A stretch of DNA of 64,000 bases from Oceanobacillus halophilus (GTDB taxonomy: Bacteria > Bacillota > Bacilli > Bacillales > Amphibacillaceae). Shown here piece by piece: positions 35,643 to 44,301 of the stretch. Position numbers and translations under genes: made by a program. The DNA lies in NCBI RefSeq assembly GCF_003628505.1, contig NZ_RBZP01000014.1, forward strand, positions 1-64,000, read 5' to 3'. The notes under the pieces were generated by a model. That model was given only the letters and a program-made list of their open reading frames with translations. It was not told the origin of the DNA and did not search any database. How positions within the stretch are numbered: the first letter of the stretch is position 1; each line of letters starts with the position of its first letter.

Positions 35643-36869
35643 TTACTTTATTCCTTCTGTGTTTTCGTATCTACTATCGAGATAATCTACTATATGAATA
35701 AGAAAACCTTCAATTGTTTGTGGATATTTAACGGCTGAACCCCATTCTGGAAGTCCGTGATGACAAAGGATACAATGGGACATTTGATGAATTTTCTCTA
35801 ACGATAATTGAATATTTTCTATTTCTATGATTTTTGTGAGTATAAGAACCCCGTATGGAATATGCCCAATCATGACGCCTAAGTCATCCATTGTTATACC
35901 AGCCTGTTTTCTGTTGGAGAAATTTTCTTTTATAGCTGTAGGATATAGAAAGTCAAATTCTTCAAATGTTTTTCCAGCATGGTCATATTCTAGTAATTTA
36001 CCGATATCATGAAACAAAATACTTGTCATTAATAAATCATAGTTAGGTTGGTTTTCTTCGTATTGCATCATCCCATAGAACATTTTATATAAATGGTCTA
36101 TGGTATCTTTCCATATTAACGGTTTATCTTTGTCACCTTGAATTTGGGACCAAAGCTCATTTTTATGTGCTTTTTCTACGATGTTAATTAATTTCATTGT
36201 AGCTTTATAGTGATTATCTTCATATTTTAATATATATCTTACAAATCGCATTAGCCCCACTGTGTGCTTCAGTAACCCACCTAGGTAGTTATGGTGGTAT
36301 CCTTTCGCAGCTGGTCTAATGCGAAACTGATTCCAGAAACGTTTCATGGCACTGTAGGCAATCTCTTGATATGGGGATTGTAACTCACGAATATAAGAGA
36401 AAAGTTCTATAGTAAATTCTTCCAAATTTTGTTTTGTGTACGGCAACAAAGAGAAAGGATTGATATCTTCTTGACATGGTGTTATTTGTTCAATAGTTAT
36501 AGATTTAAACCCGTTGAATTCGTCAACTTTACCAATTACATCAAAAACAGAGTTAGATTCCAAAAGAGGAAGAGTACGGTCAACAGCACCTTGATTATCC
36601 CACATTTTTGCATTCAAAGTGCCTAAGTTATTACTAAATCTTATTTTAAGAAACTGTTTATTCGTTCTTGTTAGTTGAACGGTATATTCATTTACCAGCA
36701 ATCGTGCGTGAATTGGATTACCTTGTACTTCCTGATCGATATTGAATTGTTCATTTCCGTTTGGCAATTGTGGAACTGGGAACTGCTCAAGTATTTCCAC
36801 TTTCTGCTCTTCTGTTAAATTTACTTGTATAGGTACGTTGTTATAAAAATACAATTGTCCATCCATCAT
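35643..36869 (-). CDS. YhaM-like OB-fold/HD-domain protein, divergent
   Basis: Resembles the 3'-5' exoribonuclease YhaM in layout: an N-terminal OB-fold nucleic-acid-binding region (about 55-135, with LNAKMWDNQG and SVFDVIGKVDEF) and a C-terminal HD phosphohydrolase domain with KGYHHNYLGGLLKHTVG, ILFHDIGKLLEYD and CHHGLPEWGSA. It is about 90 residues longer than B. subtilis YhaM (314 aa). The extra length is an N-terminal extension of about 50 residues and an insertion near KAHKNELWSQIQGDKDK. It is on the strand opposite to yhaON and yhaL. Either this organism's YhaM is divergent or this is a paralogue with another substrate. Confidence 0.78.
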   Translation of the reverse strand: MMDGQLYFYNNVPIQVNLTEEQKVEILEQFPVPQLPNGNEQFNIDQEVQGNPIHARLLVNEYTVQLTRTNKQFLKIRFSNNLGTLNAKMWDNQGAVDRTLPLLESNSVFDVIGKVDEFNGFKSITIEQITPCQEDINPFSLLPYTKQNLEEFTIELFSYIRELQSPYQEIAYSAMKRFWNQFRIRPAAKGYHHNYLGGLLKHTVGLMRFVRYILKYEDNHYKATMKLINIVEKAHKNELWSQIQGDKDKPLIWKDTIDHLYKMFYGMMQYEENQPNYDLLMTSILFHDIGKLLEYDHAGKTFEEFDFLYPTAIKENFSNRKQAGITMDDLGVMIGHIPYGVLILTKIIEIENIQLSLEKIHQMSHCILCHHGLPEWGSAVKYPQTIEGFLIHIVDYLDSRYENTEGIK

Positions 36870-36919
36870 ATTATCACTCCATGTTAAAAACTTAACGTTT
36901 GTTTATTGTGGTTTCTATA

Positions 36920-37520
36920 GTTGATAGAAACTCCTGATTTATTTAATTCAGAATAGTTAGCTCTCGCTTACACTTATGAATGTTTTCTGCTGTCATTCGC
37001 TCCGGCAGAATACTTCGCTTTCCGCGGGCACGGCCTCAGCCTCCTCGGAAGAAACCCACTTCCTGCGGGGTCTTCGGACACGTGCTTTTCCCGCAGGACA
37101 AGGAAGGCTACGTCAGCGAAGCATCGCACGAAGAAAATGTGGTCTTTCATTTTCGAGGAGTCTCCGCATTCTGCCTCCGCTATGTTAGATGGCCTAGATA
37201 TTTTTATAGCTAAAGTCCATAATGTCACGTTTGGGATAGTTGTTCCTCGTATAAAATAAATTTATTTACTTAAAATCAAGTAGGGCAGGAACTTAGCGGA
37301 GGAAATACACGGAGACTCCTTGAAAAAAGAAAACCACTTTTTTCTGCGTGCGATGAAACCCTGCCGAAGCGTTCCTTGTCCTGCGGGAAGAAGAGCATCG
37401 GTGAGACTGCTTTGTGCGTTAGCACGAAGGAGGCTCACCAGCTCCCCGCGGAAAGCGCAGTGTATTTCCGTAGCGGATAATAAGCACTATTCTGAATTAA
37501 AGGTATCAACAATCTATAAA
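36920..37520. repeat. Dispersed palindromic repeat, copy 9
   Basis: A full copy between the divergent YhaM-like gene and yhaL. The A half is on the left (GCAGAATAC arms) and the B half on the right. Each carries its own 60-bp module, at about 37096-37160 and 37317-37383. The termini are well conserved. Confidence 0.92.
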
Positions 37521-37655
37521 AAATCTTAAATAATACTACTATCCAAAAAGCATGAATTCTTTGAGAAAGTAATCAAAACTTATTTCTATTGTAACTTAAT
37601 TAATAGTTTTTTAGATAGCCTTTTTTGAGTCATGAAGGATGTTCTTGTGATATAG

Positions 37656-37684
37656 TTATATTTTTTGTTATTGGTTCATATATA
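37656..37684 (+). promoter_or_regulatory. Candidate SigE-type mother-cell promoter of yhaL
   Basis: TTATATT (37656-37662) and CATATATA (37677-37684) are separated by 14 bases. This resembles the SigE pattern (-35 nATATT, -10 CATACAnT) and fits a sporulation gene. Confidence 0.5.
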
Positions 37685-37720
37685 TTTGGATAGAGAAAAG
37701 TGGACAAGGGAGGTTATGTG

Positions 37721-37918
37721 ATGCTTATTGCAGGTGTGCCTTGGTGGGTTTTTACATTAATTGTGTTAATTTTTTTCAGTGGATACATGTCATTTAAGGC
37801 AATGGTTGCTGAAAGAAAGTTAGAACAGCAGTATGCAGAAAAGGAAGGGAAAATTTATATGGAACGTATGAAAAAGGAGAGGGAAGAAAGGGAGAAAAGA
37901 AGGCAGCAAATTTCATAA
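37721..37918 (+). CDS. yhaL: Sporulation protein YhaL
   Basis: A 65-residue membrane peptide. One hydrophobic helix (GVPWWVFTLIVLIFFSGYM, about 5-23) is followed by a long charged helix ending EREEREKRRQQIS. This is the YhaL layout; the B. subtilis gene is annotated as sporulation-related. ATG at 37721 is preferred because GGGAGG is seven bases upstream; an in-frame GTG at 37700 precedes the site. It is adjacent to prsA, as in B. subtilis. Confidence 0.88.
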   Translation: MLIAGVPWWVFTLIVLIFFSGYMSFKAMVAERKLEQQYAEKEGKIYMERMKKEREEREKRRQQIS

Positions 37919-37930
37919 AGAACTTAAATT

Positions 37931-37964
37931 AAAAAGAGGCTGTCCACTATATGGACAGCCTCTT
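37931..37964. terminator. Bidirectional terminator between yhaL and prsA
   Basis: AAGAGGCTGTCCA and TGGACAGCCTCTT form a 13-bp perfect stem between convergent genes. Confidence 0.9.
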
Positions 37965-37970
37965 AACCAA

Positions 37971-38858
37971 TTAACCTTGCGCTGCATCTGGGCTAGATTC
38001 TTCGGCATTTTGGTTAAATAAGTCTTCATACTCATCAATTTTTACATCCACGTCTGCACCCTGTACTAAATCACTTATCTTTTGTTGAAGTACAGATTGG
38101 TCGACTTTTTCATAAATCAACTGACTGCGTAAGTCATCTTTCATGTCTTCAAATTCTCCAATTTCTTCTTCCACTTCACGTTTATCATTTACTTTAATGA
38201 TATGATAACCAAACTCTGATTGAACAGGGTCACTAATTTCTCCACTTTCCATGCTATAGGCAGCATCTTCGAATTCTGGAACCATTTGTCCAGCAGAGAA
38301 GTAACCTAAGTTACCACCTTCTTGAGCTGATCCGTCCGTTGAATATTCTTCAGCAAGTTCAGCAAAGTCTTCACCATCATCAAGTTTTTTCTTTACTTCG
38401 TTTGCTGTATCTTCATCAGCAACTAAAATGTGCTGTGCATCGATTTCAGTCTGCATGCGGTCATATCTATTCTGTATTTCTTCATCTGTAATCTCTATAT
38501 CCTCAGAAGCTGCTTGCTCTTGTAATAGAGATAGATGGATTTGGTTACGAAGCATATCTTCTCCGCCAAAGTTTTGAGTTACAACCATTTCATAAGAATC
38601 CCCATAAGCATCTTTTAAGGATTGAATTTGTTCATCTACCTTTTCATCACTGATTTCATATTTATCTTCTAATACCTTTACAGTCACCATCTCTTGCAAG
38701 ACAGCGTCACCGTAACGGTCCTTCAGCTCCTCATAAAATTCTTCTTTAGTGATGTCGCCAGCATTTGATTCGACAACTACCTCTCCTGAATCTGAATTAC
38801 AGGCAGTTAATGTTAGAACGCTAGCAGATAAGGCTAAAGCAACAGCTAATTTCTTCAT
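37971..38858 (-). CDS. prsA: Foldase lipoprotein PrsA
   Basis: Essential extracellular peptidyl-prolyl isomerase that folds exported proteins at the outer face of the membrane. The signal peptide ends in lipobox LTAC (Cys20). The parvulin domain spans about 135-230, with QHILVADEDTA, FAELAEEYSTDGSA, GGNLGYFSAGQMVPEFEDAA and SEFGYHIIKV. Flanking helical regions form the chaperone part. The 295-aa length is normal. The mature protein is strongly acidic, in line with life in salt. It starts with ATG after TAGGAGTG. Confidence 0.95.
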   Translation of the reverse strand: MKKLAVALALSASVLTLTACNSDSGEVVVESNAGDITKEEFYEELKDRYGDAVLQEMVTVKVLEDKYEISDEKVDEQIQSLKDAYGDSYEMVVTQNFGGEDMLRNQIHLSLLQEQAASEDIEITDEEIQNRYDRMQTEIDAQHILVADEDTANEVKKKLDDGEDFAELAEEYSTDGSAQEGGNLGYFSAGQMVPEFEDAAYSMESGEISDPVQSEFGYHIIKVNDKREVEEEIGEFEDMKDDLRSQLIYEKVDQSVLQQKISDLVQGADVDVKIDEYEDLFNQNAEESSPDAAQG

Positions 38859-39083
38859 TTGAACACTCCTAATCTTTATACTTCCAACTTATTTTATACA
38901 AAGATAAATATAACATATTTTGTTATAAAAATAATAGTACCAACTAATTTCCCTAGAAAATACCTATAAAGTGCCACAAATTATGACAAAGGCAAAGCAT
39001 TTTATTATCGTAATGTTCCTATGTGGTAGTCGAAGTCATTATAAAATGTAAACGTAAACTTCCTTCTCTGAGAGGTGAAAAAT

Positions 39084-39152
39084 ATGTGCAATATCTACTG
39101 CTGTGGAAAATACATTTCGCTTTTTGTACGCGACCGGCGAAACAATAAATGA
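39084..39152 (+). CDS. Possible small Cys-rich ORF
   Basis: A 22-codon frame beginning MCNIYCCGKYISLFV and ending DRRNNK. GAGAGGTG lies six bases before its ATG, which is why I list it. There is no terminator in this orientation and I know no matching family. It is the only candidate in the 330-bp gap between prsA and the DUF3267 gene. It could equally be a chance frame. Confidence 0.3.
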   Translation: MCNIYCCGKYISLFVRDRRNNK

Positions 39153-39160
39153 CCAATATA

Positions 39161-39190
39161 AAAAGACACTGAAGCAATTTTCAGCGTCTT
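39161..39190 (-). terminator. Terminator of the DUF3267 gene
   Basis: On the minus strand AAGACGCTGAA and TTCAGTGTCTT pair (one G-U) and are followed by TTTTATA. Confidence 0.8.
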
Positions 39191-39731
39191 AATGGGCTTT
39201 CACTAATATATCATATCCATCATTATCATTTTGTATAAATGCTTTTTTTGGAGCTTTAATGATTTGGCTCATATACCAAAAATCAATAAACGTGACACCT
39301 ATGTGAGTACAAGTGAATAACAACAAATATAGATACCATTCACCAAACAAATAGGTTGAAATAATTCCTGGTAAAGTAATCATAACAGTTGGTGCAATTA
39401 GTACGATTAAAGAAACTTTTTTTGTTACGTGAGTTTTTGTATAATAGGTAAAAATAGGAAAAATTTTCATTTTTAATTTATAAGCAATTTTCACTCGTTT
39501 TTTCATCATAATTAATGGAAGAATATGCACAAACGAATGTAAAGTCGGTAAGAAGGACATAGCAATAATAAATACTATCATACCTGAATCATGGGAACGA
39601 TTTGTACCATGATAGATAGAAAAGGGTACATAAAGAACGATAAATATTAACAGGCCTAGTAATGTCGAGATTAGTAGAGTTCGATTATGTCCAAATTCTT
39701 TTTTTAGTTTAATGGATTTCCAGCAATTCAT
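39189..39731 (-). CDS. DUF3267-type membrane protein
   Basis: A 180-residue membrane protein with about four hydrophobic segments (about 20-40, 50-70, 105-125, 130-150). LHSFVHILPL at about 65-74 resembles the His-containing motif of DUF3267 proteins, which are sometimes listed as possible membrane zinc proteases, but a full HExxH is not present. The position next to yhaI fits a yhaJ-like gene of B. subtilis, though I cannot confirm that. Start with ATG; function unknown. Confidence 0.65.
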   Translation of the reverse strand: MNCWKSIKLKKEFGHNRTLLISTLLGLLIFIVLYVPFSIYHGTNRSHDSGMIVFIIAMSFLPTLHSFVHILPLIMMKKRVKIAYKLKMKIFPIFTYYTKTHVTKKVSLIVLIAPTVMITLPGIISTYLFGEWYLYLLLFTCTHIGVTFIDFWYMSQIIKAPKKAFIQNDNDGYDILVKAH

Positions 39732-39963
39732 GTTGAATCACTCCCATGCTTTAAATTTTACATGCATCAAGAGCACTTCAAGAATCATAGTACGATTTAT
39801 ATAAAAAATCAATAGTTTTTTTGAGTTTTTTTCTAACATATTTTTAGTGTATGATTTTACATGAGAGTGGAGTAGACTTAAAGGTAAAATATGTGTGTTA
39901 ATCATAAAAAAGTTTTTGAGTTCTTACTAAAAGGTTAATGATTACAAACGGAGGTTTTTAGAG

Positions 39964-40317
39964 TTGAAGGATATCAGGAATTGTAATACTTCTTCATTCC
40001 ATATACAATTACTTTCTAAAATTATTGATATAGATCAATATCCATTTATTAAATTAATGATTATAAATAATATCTCTGAGAATGAATATGAGGATTTATT
40101 TCAATTGCTCACTCAACTAGAAGATACCTTTCAACAACAGAAAGAAGAAGGCCTCATTGATTTCACTTCACTATTAGTTCGATTTGCTGGTATGTTAAAT
40201 GAAAAATTGGATCCGAATGAGACAATTTTCGCACTAAAAAAAGAAGGATATTATCCTTCTTTAATGGATGAGTTTACAAAAATTATTGCTGCAGAATCAA
40301 AATATCGAGGTAAGTAA
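39964..40317 (+). CDS. yhaI: YhaI-like protein (DUF1878)
   Basis: A 117-residue, mostly helical cytoplasmic protein of the DUF1878/YhaI family. Typical stretches are FHIQLLSKIIDIDQYPF, QLEDTFQQQKEEGL(I) and a C-terminal ALKKEGYYPSLMDEF. Function unknown. It begins with TTG after GGAGGTTT. In B. subtilis yhaI is next to hpr (scoC). Here no hpr is present; its place is taken by a convergent GbsR-type gene only two bases away. Confidence 0.82.
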   Translation: MKDIRNCNTSSFHIQLLSKIIDIDQYPFIKLMIINNISENEYEDLFQLLTQLEDTFQQQKEEGLIDFTSLLVRFAGMLNEKLDPNETIFALKKEGYYPSLMDEFTKIIAAESKYRGK

Positions 40318-40319
40318 AT

Positions 40320-40817
40320 TTACTCTTCGATTTTTTTAAACAATGTCACCAATTGATTATGAAATTCAATAATCTCCTTCAATCGATGCGTTACGTCCAC
40401 TGTATCTGTTGAAGGATCAGTTTCCTTTGCATCTTTATCAATTAACTTCTCTATTTCTTCTAGTGCTTCTTTCTGGTGATTTGCTGCATCCATCCATTTA
40501 TTGATGTAAAAACTCATAAATGATTTAAATAATGACGAGTTTGCTTCGTATAGATCTTTTCGCACTCCTTTTTTCCAAACTCTTGTGACTAGATTTAAAT
40601 CTAGCAGACTTCGAATGTTTGTACTCATAGAAGTTTTGCTTTTTCCTAAAGCTTCACTCATGTCATCTAGTGTAAGCGCTTTTCTAGACAAATATAAATA
40701 GGAAAAAAGTCGAGCTTCTAGTGGATTTAATCCAAACAGCTCAACTGTTTTAGAAAATTCAACCATAATTTGTTGTGTGATTTTTTCATCTTGTACTGAA
40801 TCCATAAATCTAACCAT
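40320..40817 (-). CDS. GbsR-family regulator, copy 2, divergent from opuA
   Basis: Winged-helix repressor of the GbsR/OpcR type, 165 aa. The DNA-binding region is ALTLDDMSEALGKSKTSMSTNIRSLLDLNLVTR (about 47-80), then KKGVRKDLYE. It is divergent from the OpuA operon, and a 28-bp palindrome lies in the shared region. In B. subtilis GbsR and OpcR control betaine and choline genes, so this protein is a likely OpuA regulator. Its start is uncertain: GAGGGG is only one base from the first ATG. Confidence 0.87.
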   Translation of the reverse strand: MVRFMDSVQDEKITQQIMVEFSKTVELFGLNPLEARLFSYLYLSRKALTLDDMSEALGKSKTSMSTNIRSLLDLNLVTRVWKKGVRKDLYEANSSLFKSFMSFYINKWMDAANHQKEALEEIEKLIDKDAKETDPSTDTVDVTHRLKEIIEFHNQLVTLFKKIEE

Positions 40818-40916
40818 TCCCCTCTATCATTTACCCTACAACAAAACGAAAATAATTAAAAATCTATATTTGTGTCGAATTCCCAAGGAATTTGAAGGAA
40901 TTTGAAGGATTAACTA

Positions 40917-40949
40917 TATAATTTACATACAGTTCAAACTGTACGTAAA
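40917..40949. promoter_or_regulatory. Candidate GbsR operator over an opuA promoter
   Basis: A 28-bp palindrome at 40922-40949 has arms TTTAC.TACAGTT and AACTGTA.GTAAA around CA, with one mismatched pair. TATAAT (40917-40922) abuts it, so a bound dimer would block initiation toward opuA. The TSS would leave a leader of about 170 bases. Confidence 0.65.
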
Positions 40950-41119
40950 AAATGTTCTTAAATAACGGAATTTAAAGTTTGTACAAAATGAACGAATAGG
41001 TATATAGTTGTAAAGTAGTAATTTGCTGTTTAGAACTTTCGATTGGGTATTATTTGAGTCCATAAGATTGAATAAACACTAGTTCGTAAATAGATTGATA
41101 GAAAGAAGAGGTGAAAGAT

Positions 41120-42316
41120 ATGCCAATCATAGAAGTAGATAAACTGACGAAGGTTTTTGGAAAAAATACGAAACAAGCTTTAAAACTACTTGATGAAGGC
41201 AAATCTAAGGAAGCCATATTGAAAGAAACTGGAAGTACGGTTGGTGTTAATCAAGCCTCCTTTTCTGTAGAGCCTGGAGAAACATTTGTCATTATGGGGT
41301 TATCAGGAAGTGGGAAGTCAACATTAGTTCGACTTATTAATAGATTGATAGAACCTACATCAGGAAGTATCTATATAGATGGAGAAGATCTATCTAAAAT
41401 GGATAAAGCTGCTCTTCGCAAGGTTCGAAGAGAAAAATTAAGTATGGTATTCCAAAAGTTTGGCTTGTTCCCGCATAGAACTATATTAGAAAATGCGGAG
41501 TATGGTTTGGAAATACAAAATGTACCGAAAGATGAACGAGAAAAAAAGGCAAAAGATGCACTAGAATTAGTTGGCCTAGGTGGATATATCAGTCAATATC
41601 CTGGCCAGTTATCTGGCGGGATGCAACAACGTGTTGGATTAGCTAGGGCTTTAGCAAATGATCCAAAAGTCTTGTTGATGGATGAAGCTTTCTCTGCACT
41701 CGATCCACTTATTCGTAAAGAAATGCAAGATGAATTGATTGATTTACAAACAACGATGAAAAAAACCATTGTATTTATTACTCATGATTTAGATGAGGCA
41801 TTACGTCTAGGTGATCGCATTGCATTAATGAAAGATGGATCTATTGTACAAATCGGTACACCAGAGGAAATCTTAGTAAATCCAGCAAATGATTATGTTG
41901 AAAAATTCGTGGAAGATGTTGATCGCTCGAAAGTGTTAACGGCACAACATATTATGAAGCGTCCTGAAACGGTTAATATTCATAAACATGGACCACGTGT
42001 TGCTTTAGAAAGAATGCGTGAGGAAGGACTTTCTAGTATCTATGTCGTTGATAACAATCGTAATCTAAAAGGCTATGTCACAGCAGATGATGCCTCAGAT
42101 GCACGCAAAAAAGAAATTAAAGAATTAAATGAAATTATTAAAACAGATATGCCAAAAGTGGAAAAAGAAACAGCATTAAATGAGATATTTACCATTATTC
42201 ATGATTCACAAGTACCAGTTGCGGTTGTTGAAGATGGAAAATTAAGAGGTATTATTGTTCGTGGATCTGTAATTGCTGCACTTGCTGGAGAGAGCGAGGT
42301 GAATTTAGATGCTTAA
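41120..42316 (+). CDS. opuAA: Glycine betaine ABC importer ATPase OpuAA
   Basis: ATPase of the osmoprotectant importer OpuA. Walker [10 protein letters not shown] is at 60-68, the signature is [15 protein letters not shown], Walker B is [13 protein letters not shown] and the H-loop ITHDLDE. Two C-terminal CBS domains (about 265-395) sense ionic strength in this family. The N-terminal insertion [20 protein letters not shown] is typical of OpuAA/ProV. ATG at 41120 follows AGAGGTG; an in-frame GTG lies nine bases earlier. The start of opuAB overlaps the end of this gene by eight bases. Confidence 0.95.
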   Translation: MPIIEVDKLTKVFGKNTKQALKLLDEGKSKEAILKETGSTVGVNQASFSVEPGETFVIMGLSGSGKSTLVRLINRLIEPTSGSIYIDGEDLSKMDKAALRKVRREKLSMVFQKFGLFPHRTILENAEYGLEIQNVPKDEREKKAKDALELVGLGGYISQYPGQLSGGMQQRVGLARALANDPKVLLMDEAFSALDPLIRKEMQDELIDLQTTMKKTIVFITHDLDEALRLGDRIALMKDGSIVQIGTPEEILVNPANDYVEKFVEDVDRSKVLTAQHIMKRPETVNIHKHGPRVALERMREEGLSSIYVVDNNRNLKGYVTADDASDARKKEIKELNEIIKTDMPKVEKETALNEIFTIIHDSQVPVAVVEDGKLRGIIVRGSVIAALAGESEVNLDA

Positions 42317-43166
42317 CTCAATCTTAGAATTTGCACCAAAAATTCCTGTTGCTGAAGGGACAGAGTGGCTAACAGATAAAATAACAGATATGTTTTCTTT
42401 CTTATTTGATCCTATAAATGAGCATTTTGGAAATTTTATGGAATTTGTTGCTGAAGATGTTCTGATGGCAATTCCATCAGTCATCTTTATCCTTGTTGTC
42501 GCAATCATTGCATTCTTTGTTTCAGGGAAGAAATTTGGGTTAGCAAGCTTTGCTATAGTAGGTCTTTGGTTTATATATAATCAAGGACACTGGGAAGATT
42601 TAATGAATACAGTAACGCTAGTATTATTAGCTAGTATTTTATCCGTATTAATTGGTGTTCCAATTGGTATATTAATGTCGAAGAGTAAAATTGCGAATGC
42701 TATTATTACACCAATTCTTGACTTTATGCAAACAATGCCGGCGTTTGTCTATTTAATCCCAGCTGTAGCATTCTTTGGTATTGGGATGGTACCAGGTGTG
42801 TTTGCATCATTAATTTTTGCAACACCACCAACTGTTCGTTTTACAAATCTTGGTATTAGACAGGTGTCTGAAGAGTTAGTTGAAGCAGCCGATGCGTTTG
42901 GTAGTACAGGTTCTCAAAAACTATTCAAAGTGGAATTACCGATGGCTAAGTCTACTATTATGGCTGGTATTAACCAAACGGTTATGTTAGCACTATCGAT
43001 GGTTGTTATTGCTTCTATGATTGGAGCTAAAGGTCTTGGTAGAGAGGTTCTTTCATCCTTACAACGTGCAGAAGCAGGTACTGGATTTGTAGCAGGTATT
43101 GGTATTGTTATTTTAGCGATTATTATTGATCGTCTTACACAAAATATGAATAAGAAGAAAGATTAA
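42309..43166 (+). CDS. opuAB: Glycine betaine ABC importer permease OpuAB
   Basis: Membrane subunit of OpuA, 285 aa with about seven helices. The ABC importer EAA-like coupling loop is [35 protein letters not shown] (about 193-227). [20 protein letters not shown] is the family-typical helix region. Translation is coupled to opuAA through an eight-base overlap. A stem-loop lies in the following 107-bp gap before opuAC. Confidence 0.95.
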   Translation: MLNSILEFAPKIPVAEGTEWLTDKITDMFSFLFDPINEHFGNFMEFVAEDVLMAIPSVIFILVVAIIAFFVSGKKFGLASFAIVGLWFIYNQGHWEDLMNTVTLVLLASILSVLIGVPIGILMSKSKIANAIITPILDFMQTMPAFVYLIPAVAFFGIGMVPGVFASLIFATPPTVRFTNLGIRQVSEELVEAADAFGSTGSQKLFKVELPMAKSTIMAGINQTVMLALSMVVIASMIGAKGLGREVLSSLQRAEAGTGFVAGIGIVILAIIIDRLTQNMNKKKD

Positions 43167-43208
43167 TTTATTTGGTAATTTTTTTATACGAAAAGTCCAT
43201 ATAAATAT

Positions 43209-43241
43209 CTATTGTCCAGAATGAGACTTTCTGGACAATAG
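43209..43241 (+). other. Intra-operon stem-loop between opuAB and opuAC
   Basis: CTATTGTCCAGAA and TTCTGGACAATAG form a 13-bp perfect stem around a seven-base loop, followed by A-rich, not T-rich, sequence. It is not a normal terminator. It may be a processing or stability element that lets the binding-protein part accumulate more than the rest. Confidence 0.7.
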
Positions 43242-43273
43242 AAAAAATATATAAGAAGGAGAGTATTTAAGTT

Positions 43274-44191
43274 ATGGCTAAACTTAATTGGAAACGTCTA
43301 GGCATCGCTGCTGGACTTTCATTATCATTATTTGCTGCAGGCTGTGGCGCTGCAGAGGAAGAGCCTGAAACGGACAATGGTTCAGAAGAGGGTACAGAAG
43401 AATCTGCATCCGTAGATGGTCAAGAAATTGAATTGACATATGTAGAATGGGATACAGAAGTTGCATCTACAAATGTTGTGGGTAAAGTACTTGAAGATTT
43501 AGGGTATGATGTTGAATTAACTCCACTTGACAATGCAGTTATGTGGGAAGCTGTCGCAACTGGTGAAGCAGATGGTATGGTAGCTGCATGGATGCCAGGT
43601 ACGCATGAAGCTCAGTATGCTGAATATGGCGATCAAATGGTTGACTTAGGTGCTAACTTAGAAGGCGCTGCAATTGGTATGGTTGTTCCATCTTATATGG
43701 ATGTAGATTCAATTGCTGATTTAACAGATGAAGCTGGTCAAACAATTACTGGTATTGAACCAGGTGCTGGTGTCGTTGCTGCATCTGAACAAGCGTTAGA
43801 AGATTATGACAACCTAGCAGATTGGGAAGTTGAAACATCTTCGAGTGGTGCGATGGCTACTGCATTAGGTCAAGCATACGAGAATGAAGAAGAAATCATT
43901 GTAACTGGTTGGTCTCCACACTGGAAATTCCAAAAATATGATCTTAAATACTTAGAAGATCCAGAGGGAACTTATGGAGAAGCTGAAGAAATTAAAACAA
44001 TGGTTCGTGAAGGTTTAGAAGAAGATGCTCCTGAGGCTTACCAAGTATTAGATAACTTCTACTGGGATACAGCTGATATGGAAGAAGTAATGTTAGCTAT
44101 TCAAAACGGTACAGACCCTGCAGAAGCAGCGGCTACATGGGTAGAAGAAAATTCTGATAAAGTTGCTGAATGGACAGAAGGAATAGAATAA
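43274..44191 (+). CDS. opuAC: Glycine betaine-binding lipoprotein OpuAC
   Basis: Extracellular solute-binding subunit of OpuA, tethered by lipobox FAAGC (Cys at about 24). An acidic Glu/Ser linker follows (about 27-52). The conserved strands ELTYVEWDTEVASTNVV and AVMWEAVATGEADGMVAAWMPGTHE, and the later VTGWSPHWKFQKYDLKYLEDP, carry the Trp residues that form the betaine cage. The mature protein is extremely acidic, as expected in a halophile. It follows opuAB after a stem-loop and ends at a terminator. Confidence 0.94.
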   Translation: MAKLNWKRLGIAAGLSLSLFAAGCGAAEEEPETDNGSEEGTEESASVDGQEIELTYVEWDTEVASTNVVGKVLEDLGYDVELTPLDNAVMWEAVATGEADGMVAAWMPGTHEAQYAEYGDQMVDLGANLEGAAIGMVVPSYMDVDSIADLTDEAGQTITGIEPGAGVVAASEQALEDYDNLADWEVETSSSGAMATALGQAYENEEEIIVTGWSPHWKFQKYDLKYLEDPEGTYGEAEEIKTMVREGLEEDAPEAYQVLDNFYWDTADMEEVMLAIQNGTDPAEAAATWVEENSDKVAEWTEGIE

Positions 44192-44207
44192 TAATTTAAA
44201 GTTATAA

Positions 44208-44247
44208 AAGAAAGGCTGTTACATGCAAAATGTATCAGCCTTTCTTA
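44208..44247 (+). terminator. Terminator of the opuA operon
   Basis: AAGAAAGGCTG.TACAT and ATGTA.CAGCCTTTCTT form a long stem-loop. Confidence 0.85.
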
Positions 44248-44301
44248 ATGTTCGTTTATTTATCGCACAATTTGGGCGTATTGCAGTAATTTTTGTTTGG
44301 G

